In this document: one piece after another, positions 1-8,209 of the stretch | How positions within the stretch are numbered: position 1 is the stretch's first letter | Layout of the letters: each line of letters begins with the position of its first letter | Program-made: the position numbers and the translations under genes | The notes under the pieces: generated by a model | Database searches by the model: none | Seen by the model: only the letters and a program-made list of their open reading frames with translations | Told to the model about the DNA's origin: nothing | NCBI GenBank assembly: GCA_022865885.1 | Contig: JALHSQ010000127.1 | Coordinates: 1 to 64,000, forward strand | Length of the DNA: 64,000 bases | Reading direction: 5' to 3' | Origin: Candidatus Bathyarchaeota archaeon | GTDB lineage: Archaea; Thermoproteota; Bathyarchaeia; Bathyarchaeales; Bathycorpusculaceae

Positions 1-396
1 AAGGATGTCAAGAATTCCATACCCAAGAAAGTCCCTCTTTACATAGTAACTGAATTTCCCTAGCGAATCGTTCGTAATCTTGAGACCATAGATTTTGACA
101 GCTCGTCTGACTTGGTCAGTTAAGTAAGAATCAGAGAGAGTCTCATCTCTAAGGACGGATAATGGAACGTTAGCTTCTTCCTTCAGCAAAGATTTCAGTC
201 GTGCTAGTGTTTGCTTCTCTTCCTCTGTCATTGTTGGTTCGATAGTCAAGTAACCAAGTCTGCCTGTTCCCCTTTCAATGCTGATTCCAACGTAGCCGAA
301 GGGTTCGTTGACGGGATAGAACTCCTTGAAGTTTAGCTGCTGTTCCTTGCTGATTTCTTCTTGGTCGACGATCTGAATCTTCTGTGCTTCGATCAT
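1..396 (-). CDS. Type II/IV secretion (pilus/archaellum-type) ATPase, N-terminal part only
   Basis: The first 132 codons of a minus-strand gene that runs off the left edge of the window. The visible protein (start MIEAQKIQIV) has the N-terminal pattern of archaeal GspE/FlaI/TadA-type ATPases: an FGYVGISIE strand, a YLTIEPTMTEEEK stretch and a conserved FSYYVKRDFLGYGILD segment just before the catalytic core. This family hydrolyses ATP at the cytoplasmic membrane to assemble pili or archaella. The Walker motifs lie outside the window. The ATG at 394-396 overlaps the TAA stop of the upstream small membrane gene by one base, and three pilin-like genes lie further upstream, so this should be the motor of that pilus. 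FlaI, TadA or another paralogue cannot be told apart from this part. Confidence 0.82.
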   Translation of the reverse strand, partial: MIEAQKIQIVDQEEISKEQQLNFKEFYPVNEPFGYVGISIERGTGRLGYLTIEPTMTEEEKQTLARLKSLLKEEANVPLSVLRDETLSDSYLTDQVRRAVKIYGLKITNDSLGKFSYYVKRDFLGYGILDIL

Positions 397-683
397 TATT
401 GCGCCACCTGAGTTGTCACCTTCTTGTTGGACTGCAGTTCTTGCAGCCGTCCACAAGGCATAGTCGTAAAGAATCTCCGTCGTCCGTCGATGTACAGAGA
501 GCGCACACTGACAGCCTCGAAATGCCTGTTCATCGTTGTCGCAATGAACGGTACAGCAACCGTAATAGGGAAGCCTATCCACGCACCGGCTCCAAACAGA
601 AGCTGATTTGTTATGTCAAACAACATGAACACACCCATCACATTTAGGACGTGACTGACGAAAGCAACACATAACACATCCAA
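396..683 (-). CDS. Small membrane protein of the pilus cluster
   Basis: A 95-residue protein with two hydrophobic segments (about residues 3-23 and 29-48) and a polar, basic C-terminal tail (residues about 52-95) likely to be cytoplasmic. I do not recognise a family. It is supported as a real gene by position: its first 40 bases overlap the end of the collagen-bearing pilin gene, and its stop overlaps the start of the secretion ATPase (TAATG). It may be an accessory or anchoring subunit of the pilus machine; that role is inferred from context only. Confidence 0.6.
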   Translation of the reverse strand: MDVLCVAFVSHVLNVMGVFMLFDITNQLLFGAGAWIGFPITVAVPFIATTMNRHFEAVSVRSLYIDGRRRFFTTMPCGRLQELQSNKKVTTQVAQ

Positions 684-1984
684 CCTCCAACAGTCTTAGT
701 TACCAATGAAGGGGTTATGCTCGCTGGCAGGGCACCGCCAGACGTTGAAACAGATCCCCAGCTTGGCAGAGTGGCTGCTCCAATACCGGGAGTCACCGTA
801 TAAGCGGCAGTACTACTACTCACACCGTTGTTTGTTGTTCCAAAATGATACGTTCCGGATGCGAGAGTGATAGATATTCCGGTTACAGTTATCCATCCTG
901 TGGCAACAGTACTTAAAGCGTTACTTGCATACAATCTTGTTCCTGCACTATCATAAATGCCGACCCGCAGGCAATTGCTTATGGCTGCATTTGATCGGAT
1001 GTATATGGCGGTTACGGTGATGTTGCGGTCAATTTCAAATGGATAAACAAGACAGGTGGAAGCACCTAAAGTAGTTGGAGTCAAAGTTGTCGGCGTGCCT
1101 CCGAAAGGATAATTGCGTATTAGATTAACGTAAGTCGCGTTAGTTGAGAACCCTGGTGGTCCCTGCGGTCCTGCTGGACCAGTAGGACCTGCGTTACCTG
1201 CTAGAATATCCAGGCTTGCTAGGGCATAGGCGCCGATAGGTGCCTGATTGTACGTACCGTTAAAAACAACAGCGCCTACACTCGTTGCATTGTAGAGCCA
1301 CCAGAAGAAGGCGGTTGTTCCTTGTGATAAGCCGCTCACGGAAAGTGGTGAATTGCCAACCAATTGCACCAGATTAGATGGCGTCGCGTTGAGGGCCACC
1401 GTCAGGCTTTGAACCGAGTCTACTCCCGTGTCATTAGGAGTTACTGTGAACAGCACCGTAACATTGTTGCCCTGATAAGCAGTCGGCGGTGTCACTATCA
1501 GAGTGAGTGCACAGCTGACAAAACTAGCTGGGTAGAACTTGCTTTCTACGGCATTCCCCAGTTCCGTTACCAGCTGCACAACATATTTATTTCCCCACGC
1601 GACGGTGAAGCTAGAGATTATTACATCTATTTCACCGGGTTTGATGAATTCGTTCAGTGCTTGGTACGTCTGATTCTCCGGAGTTGCTGTCTGGTTGAAT
1701 AGACCCAGCCAAATTAGGTGAGATTGAACAGATCCATCATTCTCCGTGGTTACGTTCAGCTTGTTTGTGCTCGTTATCTGCACTTGTTTGATTACGATGT
1801 TTTCTTGGCTGCGGTCCCAATCCTTGTCGTTCATGGAACTTATAGTGTTGTTATAGTGTTGGGTGACGTCTTGATTGACGGCGTAAAAGGCGAAACCAGA
1901 CAACAGGATCAAAGTTACAAATACTGCTCCGATTATCGAACCCACTCCATGATCGTGCGTCTTAAGCTTTCCAATCAATGGCAT
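644..1984 (-). CDS. Large pilin-like surface protein with a collagen-like GXY segment
   Basis: 446 residues. A short charged leader ends in HDHGVGSII and is followed by a hydrophobic helix (about 14-36), the layout of archaeal class III (PibD-type) prepilin signals. Residues about 40-260 are Asn/Thr-rich with many N-X-S/T sites and an Ig-like beta pattern. Residues 266-278 (GPTGPAGPQGPPG; DNA 1151-1189) form a collagen-like Gly-X-Y run with prolines. The last 165 residues form a separate Ser/Thr/Gly-rich beta domain resembling trimeric fibre heads. The likely role is a minor pilin or tip adhesin outside the cell. It overlaps the upstream pilin gene by 23 bases and the downstream small gene by 40, so it sits inside the operon. 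The adhesin role and trimerisation are inference. Confidence 0.78.
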   Translation of the reverse strand: MPLIGKLKTHDHGVGSIIGAVFVTLILLSGFAFYAVNQDVTQHYNNTISSMNDKDWDRSQENIVIKQVQITSTNKLNVTTENDGSVQSHLIWLGLFNQTATPENQTYQALNEFIKPGEIDVIISSFTVAWGNKYVVQLVTELGNAVESKFYPASFVSCALTLIVTPPTAYQGNNVTVLFTVTPNDTGVDSVQSLTVALNATPSNLVQLVGNSPLSVSGLSQGTTAFFWWLYNATSVGAVVFNGTYNQAPIGAYALASLDILAGNAGPTGPAGPQGPPGFSTNATYVNLIRNYPFGGTPTTLTPTTLGASTCLVYPFEIDRNITVTAIYIRSNAAISNCLRVGIYDSAGTRLYASNALSTVATGWITVTGISITLASGTYHFGTTNNGVSSSTAAYTVTPGIGAATLPSWGSVSTSGGALPASITPSLVTKTVGGWMCYVLLSSVTS

Positions 1985-2417
1985 TTCTGCTTCCCCTGTT
2001 ACTGACTACAACTATGTTGTAAATGGATCCTGATTGGATCGTGATCGGCGAAGTGAAGCATACTTGAATCAGTACTCCTTTTCCAATGGCTCTATCTATT
2101 CCTCCCAGATAGCTTGTGACTGACGTCGAGTTGATGTAAACTGCATCTATGGTAAGGTCTATTTGCCCGTAGTTCAACACGGTCAGATTTAATCGGTTTG
2201 GCTGATTTGACCAGACGGCGATAACAGCGAATCTTTCTTGAACTCGATTTTCTTTCGAGTTTGTGTCCAATTGAAAAAAGCTGGTAGTAGAAGAAAGAGC
2301 ACCCGTACTGTAAGAGTATACCGCGACTCCTGCTACCGAGACAATCAGGAGCATTATCACACTAGAGATTATCTCGCTAACTCCTCGCTTGTCATGAACA
2401 AAGGAGCTAGTTTTCAA
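1962..2417 (-). CDS. Archaeal type IV pilin-like protein
   Basis: 151 residues. The N-terminus shows a basic leader ending in DKR followed by GVSEIISSVIMLLIVSVAGV, the classic archaeal pilin class III signal with cleavage expected after the basic residues. The helix (about 12-35) is followed by a beta-rich head with NLTVLNYGQIDLTIDAVYIN, a pattern shared by archaeal pilins and archaellins. Length is normal for a pilin. It lies 50 bases downstream of another pilin and overlaps the collagen-bearing pilin gene. It is expected to be a structural or minor filament subunit after processing by a prepilin peptidase, for which no gene is visible here. Confidence 0.8.
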   Translation of the reverse strand: MKTSSFVHDKRGVSEIISSVIMLLIVSVAGVAVYSYSTGALSSTTSFFQLDTNSKENRVQERFAVIAVWSNQPNRLNLTVLNYGQIDLTIDAVYINSTSVTSYLGGIDRAIGKGVLIQVCFTSPITIQSGSIYNIVVVSNRGSRNAIDWKA

Positions 2418-2467
2418 ATATCATTCCTCCCCTGTTCAAAGGCGCTCTTTACCTGCGAGACGGACGC

Positions 2468-2926
2468 TTATTGGGCTTGAACTGCTTGGCTTATTATTGT
2501 ACCGTCTTTGCAAGCTACTTGCACAGTGTAGAAAGTACCCGTTGTCATGCCGGTGTATTTGATAACCAAGGTAGCTACCGCTTGTGTGGCAAGAGAGTAG
2601 CCTGTACCTGGAATCGCAATGTTAAGTATTGTACAGTTGGCTGTCAAATCAACTCCTTGAATATACACTTTGTCAATTAGAAGATTGGTTCCACCTACGT
2701 TTCTAACTGCAATGCTTATGTTGCCGGTAGTAACAGATGCCCATGTACTGTCGAATGACAAGTGACCCGTCTGCCTTGGGTTTGTTGTTGCCCCTCCGAT
2801 CCATCCCATTACGTAAGCATACACCACGACTCCCGCAGCAACTGCGAGGAGCATTAGAATCAAAGATGCAATGACTGCAGAGAACGCCCTTTTGACGTAA
2901 TCATTTTCCTTAACTTCATGTATCAT
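2468..2926 (-). CDS. Archaeal pilin/archaellin-like protein
   Basis: 152 residues. A leader ending in YVKR precedes AFSAVIASLILMLLAVAAGVVVYAYV, a class III signal and hydrophobic assembly helix. The head domain contains NISIAVRNVGGTNLLIDKVYI, the hydrophobic strand pattern found in archaellin-like subunits, and several N-X-T sites. It is the first gene of the minus-strand pilus operon. A weak TATA-like element (minus strand CATTATAATC) lies about 30-40 bases upstream, near 2955-2965. It is likely the major filament subunit; whether the filament is an archaellum or an adhesive pilus is not decided by the sequence. Confidence 0.8.
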   Translation of the reverse strand: MIHEVKENDYVKRAFSAVIASLILMLLAVAAGVVVYAYVMGWIGGATTNPRQTGHLSFDSTWASVTTGNISIAVRNVGGTNLLIDKVYIQGVDLTANCTILNIAIPGTGYSLATQAVATLVIKYTGMTTGTFYTVQVACKDGTIISQAVQAQ

Positions 2927-3138
2927 TCACCTTGTCTCAGAAATGAGGCATTTACGATTATAATGGTTATGAAGGGAGAATATGAATCACAGATACATAG
3001 AAGAAGCGACCTGAGCCTACTGGAAGTAGACTCTTCACAGCCATCAGACAAGTGTCAACAGAGTACATATGATAAAAGCATGATCGGCAAACCACTGATG
3101 ATAACAAAGCAAACCGAAACGGCGCAAGCATGTTCTCT

Positions 3139-3146
3139 TTTATAAA
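3139..3146 (+). promoter_or_regulatory. TATA box of the dehydrogenase-pxp operon
   Basis: TTTATAAA lies 41 bases before the ATG at 3187, putting transcription start near 3165-3170. An in-frame ATG at 3130 would lie upstream of this box and therefore outside the transcript, which is why 3187 was chosen as the start. Confidence 0.6.
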
Positions 3147-3186
3147 GCTAAACATGCCAATCAGTGGAAATAGAGGAATCACTAAG

Positions 3187-4248
3187 ATGAGAAAAGTGAA
3201 GATAGCCCTCTATGGAGTAGGTGCTGTTGGCAGTCTGATTGCGAAGTTCCTGCTGGAAAAAGAAGGAGCAGACATTGTAAGCGCAATTGACGTAGCCAAA
3301 CACAAAGTCGGCAAAGACTTGGGTGAAGTTCTCGGCTTAGAAAAACAACTGGGAATAAAAGTCTCAGCCGATGCAAACTCACAACTGTCAAAGACAAATC
3401 CGGACATAGCCATTCACGCAACCTCATCTTTTCTGAAAGACACATACCCGCAAATAGCCTCCATCATCGAAAACAACGTCAACGTTGTATCCACATGCGA
3501 GGAACTCGTGTACCCAAAAACCACAGGACCCAAACTCGCAAAGAAGCTAGACACATTAGCTAAGAAACACGACGTAACGGTGCTGGGCACAGGCATAAAC
3601 CCTGGCTTCCTAATGGACACCCTCGTAATAACACTGACTGCACCCTGCCAGAAGATAGAGAAAATCAAAGCAACGAGAGTCATGAACGCTGCAACGAGGC
3701 GATTACCATTCCAGAAAAAAGTAGGCGCAGGCCTAAGCATCAAAGAGTTCAAACAGAAAATCGAGAACAAAGAAATCACAGGACATGTTGGACTTGAACA
3801 GTCCATCACGATGATAGCTGATGCTTTGGCCTGGCGACTTGACAAGGTAGTAATTGAACCGGCCAAACCAGTAGTTGCCAAGAAGGATGTTGAAAGTGAA
3901 TACCTAAAAACAAAGGCTGGAGATGTTGCTGGCCTGCAGCAGAAGGCGGAAGGCATCATGAAAGGTAGAGAGGTCATAGTTCTGGATTTTCAAGCATACG
4001 TTGGTGCTGAGGAAGAATATGATGACATCACGATCATGGGCGTCCCAAACATCAGGCAAAAAATTCAACCATGTGTTCACGGTGACATCGGCACGATAGC
4101 GATGGTTGTCAACGCAATTCCAAAGGTGATTAACGCGCCTGCTGGCCTCCTTACCATGAGAGACTTGCCAGTTCCATCAGCCACAATCGGAGACATGAGA
4201 AAATACATCACAGCCTACAACCAACCGCAAAGTAGGAGATCACATTGA
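3187..4248 (+). CDS. Dihydrodipicolinate reductase-like / 2,4-diaminopentanoate dehydrogenase-like oxidoreductase
   Basis: 353 residues from the ATG at 3187. It starts with MRKVKIALYGVGAVGS, a Rossmann GXGXXG nucleotide-binding loop at residues 10-15, followed by the KVGKDLGEVLGL segment typical of the 2,4-diaminopentanoate dehydrogenase (Ord) branch of the DapB-like fold. A GTGINPGFLMD motif lies mid-protein. Relatives oxidatively deaminate amino acids with NAD(P)+. The stop TGA overlaps the TTG start of pxpA, so it is co-translated with the 5-oxoprolinase genes. The substrate is unknown; a link to amino-acid or cyclic-amide catabolism is inferred from the operon. Confidence 0.8.
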   Translation: MRKVKIALYGVGAVGSLIAKFLLEKEGADIVSAIDVAKHKVGKDLGEVLGLEKQLGIKVSADANSQLSKTNPDIAIHATSSFLKDTYPQIASIIENNVNVVSTCEELVYPKTTGPKLAKKLDTLAKKHDVTVLGTGINPGFLMDTLVITLTAPCQKIEKIKATRVMNAATRRLPFQKKVGAGLSIKEFKQKIENKEITGHVGLEQSITMIADALAWRLDKVVIEPAKPVVAKKDVESEYLKTKAGDVAGLQQKAEGIMKGREVIVLDFQAYVGAEEEYDDITIMGVPNIRQKIQPCVHGDIGTIAMVVNAIPKVINAPAGLLTMRDLPVPSATIGDMRKYITAYNQPQSRRSH

Positions 4249-5018
4249 AAACACAAGTCGACATAAACTGTGACCTAGGCGAAAGCTACGGACCGTTCAC
4301 AGTTGGAAACGACTCGAAAGTAATGCCCCACATAACCTCCGCAAACATCGCCTGCGGATACCATGCTGGCGACCCGAATACAATATCGAAAACAATCAAA
4401 CTAGCCAAGAGCCACAACGTTGCCATCGGTGCACATCCAGGCCTCCCTGATCTAATGGGCTTCGGAAGAAGAGAAATGCAAGTAACAACAGAAGAAGCCA
4501 CGAACTACACGATCTATCAAGTGAGCGCAATCCAAGGATTTGCCAAAGCAGCCGGTGTCAGCCTTCAACACGTAAAACCGCATGGAGCACTCTACAATAT
4601 GGCAGCAAAAGATGAAAAGCTCTCCAAGGCGATAGTGGAAGCCTCACGTATATTGAAAGATGATCTTATAATCTTCGCGCCGCCAAAATCAGCGTTAGCC
4701 AAGGCTAGCATAAGGACGGGCTTGCGGGTGGCAAACGAGTTTTTCGCAGACAGAGCCTATGACAATGATGGAAGCCTCGTGCCAAGAACGCAAACAGACT
4801 CAATTATCCAAGAGCCACGGAAAGTCGTTGAGCGGGCAATCAGGGCAGTCAGAGAAGGGCAAGTCTTGTCTGTCAAGAACGAAACTGTGGAGTTGGGAGA
4901 ACTGCATACAATATGTGTACACGGAGATACTCCTGCAGCCGCAAGACTTGTCGAAGTATTAAGAAAAGGTCTAGCAACGGCAAACATTAAGGTTGAACCC
5001 GTAAGCAGATTCATCTAA
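4245..5018 (+). CDS. pxpA: 5-oxoprolinase subunit A (LamB/YcsF family)
   Basis: 257 residues starting at a TTG that overlaps the previous stop (TTGA). The family signature is clear: DINCDLGES at 6-14, ANIACGYHAGDP at 33-44, an IGAHPGLPD stretch near 80 and HVKPHGALYN near 108. With PxpB and PxpC this protein makes the ATP-dependent 5-oxoprolinase that opens pyroglutamate, a spontaneous damage product of glutamine and glutamate, to glutamate in the cytoplasm. The next two genes are pxpB and pxpC in the usual order, which makes the assignment firm. Confidence 0.93.
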   Translation: MKTQVDINCDLGESYGPFTVGNDSKVMPHITSANIACGYHAGDPNTISKTIKLAKSHNVAIGAHPGLPDLMGFGRREMQVTTEEATNYTIYQVSAIQGFAKAAGVSLQHVKPHGALYNMAAKDEKLSKAIVEASRILKDDLIIFAPPKSALAKASIRTGLRVANEFFADRAYDNDGSLVPRTQTDSIIQEPRKVVERAIRAVREGQVLSVKNETVELGELHTICVHGDTPAAARLVEVLRKGLATANIKVEPVSRFI

Positions 5019-5038
5019 CCACGTTCTGGGTCCCAGTT

Positions 5039-5743
5039 ATGAAGAACGAACGGCACATGTCTGCACGATACAAATCCTTCGGCGACAACGCCTTGCTCGT
5101 CGAGTTTGGCAACACGATAGATTTGGAGACTAATAAGAAAGTTATCGCATTTGACAACGCAATCGCGACGTTGAGAATTCAGGGAATTGAAGAACTCGTT
5201 CCATCTTACCGATCATTGCTCATACGTTACAATCCAATGAAACTCGGCTATGAGCAACTTGCATCGTGTCTTGAGAATGTCGAGAAAACGCTGGAAGAAT
5301 GGGTTGAGAAAACAGAAGGAAGAGAAGTAACCATACCAGTCGTTTATGGTGAAGCATATGGACCAGACCTCGAATATGTCGCCAGATACCATGGGCTGAC
5401 AGAAGAACGAGTAATTAGATTACATTCAGAGAGAGAATATCGAGTCTACATGATCGGATTTGTTGCCGGCTTCCCCTATCTAGGCAAGGTCGCAGATGAA
5501 ATCGCCACGTCACGACTTGAAACACCACGCCTGAAGGTACCAGCCGGCTCAGTAGGCATAGCTGAAAGCCAAACCGGCATATACCCGTGCGAAGCACCTG
5601 GCGGATGGCGAATAATAGGAAGAACACCTGTCAAACTGTTCGATCCATTACAGGAGCCGCCAGCTTTTCTCAGACCTGGAGACACTGTCAGATTCAAGCC
5701 AATTCCCGAGACTGAATACGAAATGATGCGCAAAGAAAAGTGA
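5039..5743 (+). CDS. pxpB: 5-oxoprolinase subunit B (KipI/AHS1 family)
   Basis: 234 residues. It has the KipI-family motifs IGFVAGFPYLG at 139-149, a PRLKVPAGSVGIA segment, and PGGWRIIGRTP followed by LFDP near the C-terminus. It forms a complex with PxpC, the ATP-dependent part of 5-oxoprolinase. It lies 20 bases after pxpA and 4 bases before pxpC. A second in-frame ATG at 5057 (MSARYKSFGD) is an equally possible start because family members usually begin close to this block. Confidence 0.92.
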   Translation: MKNERHMSARYKSFGDNALLVEFGNTIDLETNKKVIAFDNAIATLRIQGIEELVPSYRSLLIRYNPMKLGYEQLASCLENVEKTLEEWVEKTEGREVTIPVVYGEAYGPDLEYVARYHGLTEERVIRLHSEREYRVYMIGFVAGFPYLGKVADEIATSRLETPRLKVPAGSVGIAESQTGIYPCEAPGGWRIIGRTPVKLFDPLQEPPAFLRPGDTVRFKPIPETEYEMMRKEK

Positions 5744-5747
5744 AGAA

Positions 5748-6698
5748 ATGAAAGTATTCCACGTATTAAGATCGGGACTTTTCACAACGGTTCAAGACAT
5801 GGGAAGACACGGCTATCTCAAGTATGGGGTCCCAGTCTCTGGTGCCATGGACAAGTTCTCGTTGGTGGCAGCGAATAGCTTAGTTGGAAACGAAATGGGT
5901 CAAGCCATGCTTGAAATGACGCTCATCGGCCCGGAACTCCAAGCATTGACGAAGACACAGATCGCGGTGACTGGTGGAAGCATCCCTTTGACAATTAATG
6001 AACAGGATGTTCCAATGTGGCGGACTTTGAGCATACAAAAAGACGATGTGGTCTCCTTTGGAAAAGTCGAAAGTGGATGCAGAGCTTATCTTTCGATAAG
6101 AGGAGGATTGAACACGCCTATGGTTCTTGGAAGCAGATCAACCTACACTCGTGGCGGTTTTGGCGGAATAAGCGGTAGGCAATTGAGAGTCGGTGATATA
6201 ATTGAAGGGATTGAAGTCTCACCTCTCAAGTCCGAGTGCTTAATGCCATGCAATCTGATTCCAAGATTCACTGAAAGTGTAGAAATAGACGTGACATTAG
6301 GTCCACAATACGACATGTTTACAGAAGAAGGGATTAACACATTCTTCTCCAACCAATACAAGATCACGCCAGAATCAGACCGCATGGGATATCGCCTCGA
6401 CGGGCCCAAGATAGAGCACAAAGGTAAAACTGACATTGTCTCGGACGGACTTCTACCAGGAGCGATCCAAGTTCCAAAAAATGGAAAACCAATTGTATTA
6501 ATGCAAGACGCGCAAACGACTGGTGGATACCCAAAGATTACCGTAGTAACCACCCCTGACATTGACATACTTGGACAAGCGAAACCGGGCAACACGATAA
6601 GATTCGCTCAAGTTACAGTCCAACAAGCGCATACAAAAATACTCGAATACTGCAAAATGCTCAACAATTTAAGCGAGATGCTTATAAGAAAAGAATGA
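5748..6698 (+). CDS. pxpC: 5-oxoprolinase subunit C (KipA/AHS2 family)
   Basis: 316 residues, full length for the family. It begins with a FTTVQDMGRHGYLKYGVPVSG block (split here as residues 12-20 and 21-32), then contains GCRAYLSIRGG, the family GSRSTYTRGGFGG segment, a PESDRMGYRLDG motif and GGYPKI near the C-terminus, all typical of the biotin-dependent-carboxylase-like AHS2 domain. It partners PxpB. The intact A-B-C set implies a working 5-oxoprolinase. Confidence 0.93.
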   Translation: MKVFHVLRSGLFTTVQDMGRHGYLKYGVPVSGAMDKFSLVAANSLVGNEMGQAMLEMTLIGPELQALTKTQIAVTGGSIPLTINEQDVPMWRTLSIQKDDVVSFGKVESGCRAYLSIRGGLNTPMVLGSRSTYTRGGFGGISGRQLRVGDIIEGIEVSPLKSECLMPCNLIPRFTESVEIDVTLGPQYDMFTEEGINTFFSNQYKITPESDRMGYRLDGPKIEHKGKTDIVSDGLLPGAIQVPKNGKPIVLMQDAQTTGGYPKITVVTTPDIDILGQAKPGNTIRFAQVTVQQAHTKILEYCKMLNNLSEMLIRKE

Positions 6699-6744
6699 GG
6701 CCAGTCAGAATTCCCAAACACGCGCACTGAATGAAACCCTACAG

Positions 6745-7221
6745 GTGACCAATATAGTAACTCAAGCAGGAGTCCACGAAAAAGGAAAATACTCTCTGTC
6801 TGACTTGATAGACAGCATAAAGAATAAGGAAGATTACCAGAAGGCTGGCGCGATTGCCTCGTTCATTGGCGTCGTTCGTGGAGAAGATGAAAGCGGAGAA
6901 AAAATCCAAAAGCTAACGTTGGAAGCATATGAGGAGAAAGCTAACGAGGTATTAGCGCGAATTTGCGACGATCTGAAGAAGAAACAGGGCATAGTTGACG
7001 TCCAAATCCACCATCTACTCGGCGAATTCACCGCTGGTGAAGAGCTTGTATACGTCGCAGTTGCAGGCTCCCACCGCCAGAATGTATTTCCAGTCTTGGA
7101 AGAGGCTGTGGAGAGATACAAAAAAGAAGCACCCATCTTCAAGAAAGAACAAATGACAACAAGGAAAGGCGAGACAAAGACCCATTGGGTTATGGAACAC
7201 AACAACTGCTCTGAAATCTAA
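6745..7221 (+). CDS. moaE: Molybdopterin synthase catalytic subunit
   Basis: 158 residues from a GTG start. MoaE landmarks are GAIASFIGVVRG (35-46), HHLLGEFTAGEE (89-100), VAGSHRQNVF (106-115) and the lysine-bearing APIFKKEQ segment (129-136). The protein transfers sulfur from thiocarboxylated MoaD to precursor Z to make molybdopterin for tungsten or molybdenum enzymes. No moaD, moaA or moaC is in the window. It follows pxpC by 46 bases in the same direction, so co-transcription is likely but a functional tie to 5-oxoprolinase is not evident. The 30-residue stretch before the core is longer than in bacterial MoaE. Confidence 0.9.
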   Translation: MTNIVTQAGVHEKGKYSLSDLIDSIKNKEDYQKAGAIASFIGVVRGEDESGEKIQKLTLEAYEEKANEVLARICDDLKKKQGIVDVQIHHLLGEFTAGEELVYVAVAGSHRQNVFPVLEEAVERYKKEAPIFKKEQMTTRKGETKTHWVMEHNNCSEI

Positions 7222-7271
7222 GAGTTATAAGTAAACACCATCTAAAATAATGTTAACAGGAGAATAGCAAG

Positions 7272-7940
7272 TTGGAAAAGAGAAGCTACACTTGGTTCGA
7301 AAGAAGACGAAGAACGAAAGCATTGGACTTAGCTCAGGAGCAGATAACAAAGGCCCTGGACACGGTAACCCTGCTTAACCAAGCAACCAAGAGCATATCG
7401 GAAGGCAAAGATAAGGAAGCAACACAGCGTATTGAAATCCTCTTTAAAACAGAAGAAGAAGTAGACAGATTGCGGATGGAGGTTTTCAAGGAACTGTCCA
7501 AAGGCGCAGCCCTATTTGCCGACTACCGCGAAGACTTACTTCACCTTGTAAAAAGACTTGATACTCTAGCCGACCACGTAAAGGATGCAGCCAGATGTAT
7601 AGAAATGCTTGCTCACACCCAGCTTCCCAAAGAGCTATCTGAAAACACTATGCGCATGACAGCGATGCTTGTCGACTGCGCCCAAGTCCTACGCAGCAGC
7701 ATTGAGAAACTGTCATTGAACTCAATCCAAGCGGTAGAAGACGCGAAGAAAGTCAACGTGATTGAACATGAAATTGACATCATATACCTCAAAACCAAAG
7801 CATCATTCATCAAATACGGAGAACAGATGAACTGTGGCGCCATGGTTATATTTGACGACCTTATCGAATTCGTCGAACAGGCCGCAGACATGTGCGCCGA
7901 CACTGCTGACTACATAGTGATACTTGCCAGCAGAGAATAG
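7272..7940 (+). CDS. DUF47 / PhoU-like regulator
   Basis: 222 residues from a TTG start. It is helix-rich with acidic, regularly spaced motifs (EEEVDRLRMEVFKELS; LADHVKDAARCIEML; LIEFVEQAADMCADTADYI) typical of the DUF47 (TIGR00153, PhoU-like) family, which bind metal ions through Glu/Asp clusters and normally regulate PiT phosphate transporters. No transporter gene is adjacent here. It lies 50 bases after moaE and is probably the last intact gene of this transcription unit, since the next reading frame is broken. Confidence 0.85.
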   Translation: MEKRSYTWFERRRRTKALDLAQEQITKALDTVTLLNQATKSISEGKDKEATQRIEILFKTEEEVDRLRMEVFKELSKGAALFADYREDLLHLVKRLDTLADHVKDAARCIEMLAHTQLPKELSENTMRMTAMLVDCAQVLRSSIEKLSLNSIQAVEDAKKVNVIEHEIDIIYLKTKASFIKYGEQMNCGAMVIFDDLIEFVEQAADMCADTADYIVILASRE

Positions 7941-7943
7941 AAA

Positions 7944-8209
7944 ATGCTCCTAGCACATATTTCAGATGCCCACTACGGTCCAATGTTCAACAGAGAGATC
8001 TTTGAAGCGGCAGTCATGGAAATCAATAAGATAAGTCCAGACGTGGTAGTGGTCACAGGCGATCTGACAGAGAACGGCTTAGCGCGCGCGTCGACGCAAA
8101 ACTGAAAATAGTTAACGGAGACCGCGTAGACTTCGATGAGATCGTAAAAAGAAGAGAGATCCTACAAGCATCAGACATATCACAACATAACGATTCGCTT
8201 GCGCGTTAG
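7944..8209 (+). pseudogene. Metallophosphoesterase remnant with internal deletion
   Basis: The first 53 codons encode a calcineurin-like phosphoesterase start: MLLAHISDAHYGP (metal-binding D and H) and PDVVVVTGDLTENGL (the GD metal motif). The frame then ends at a TGA (8103-8105). From about 8090 a different frame continues with KIVNGDRVDFDEIV and KRREILQASD, ending at TAG 8207-8209, which looks like a C-terminal tail. The catalytic GNHD and GHxH parts between these pieces are missing, so most of the middle was deleted. The ATG lies 3 bases after the DUF47 stop, suggesting the ancestral gene was in that operon. Confidence 0.7.

Noticed and set aside
3130-3186. Earlier start of the dehydrogenase at 3130
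   Set aside because: The TATA box at 3139-3146 would lie inside the coding region; the ATG at 3187 begins directly with the Rossmann strand.
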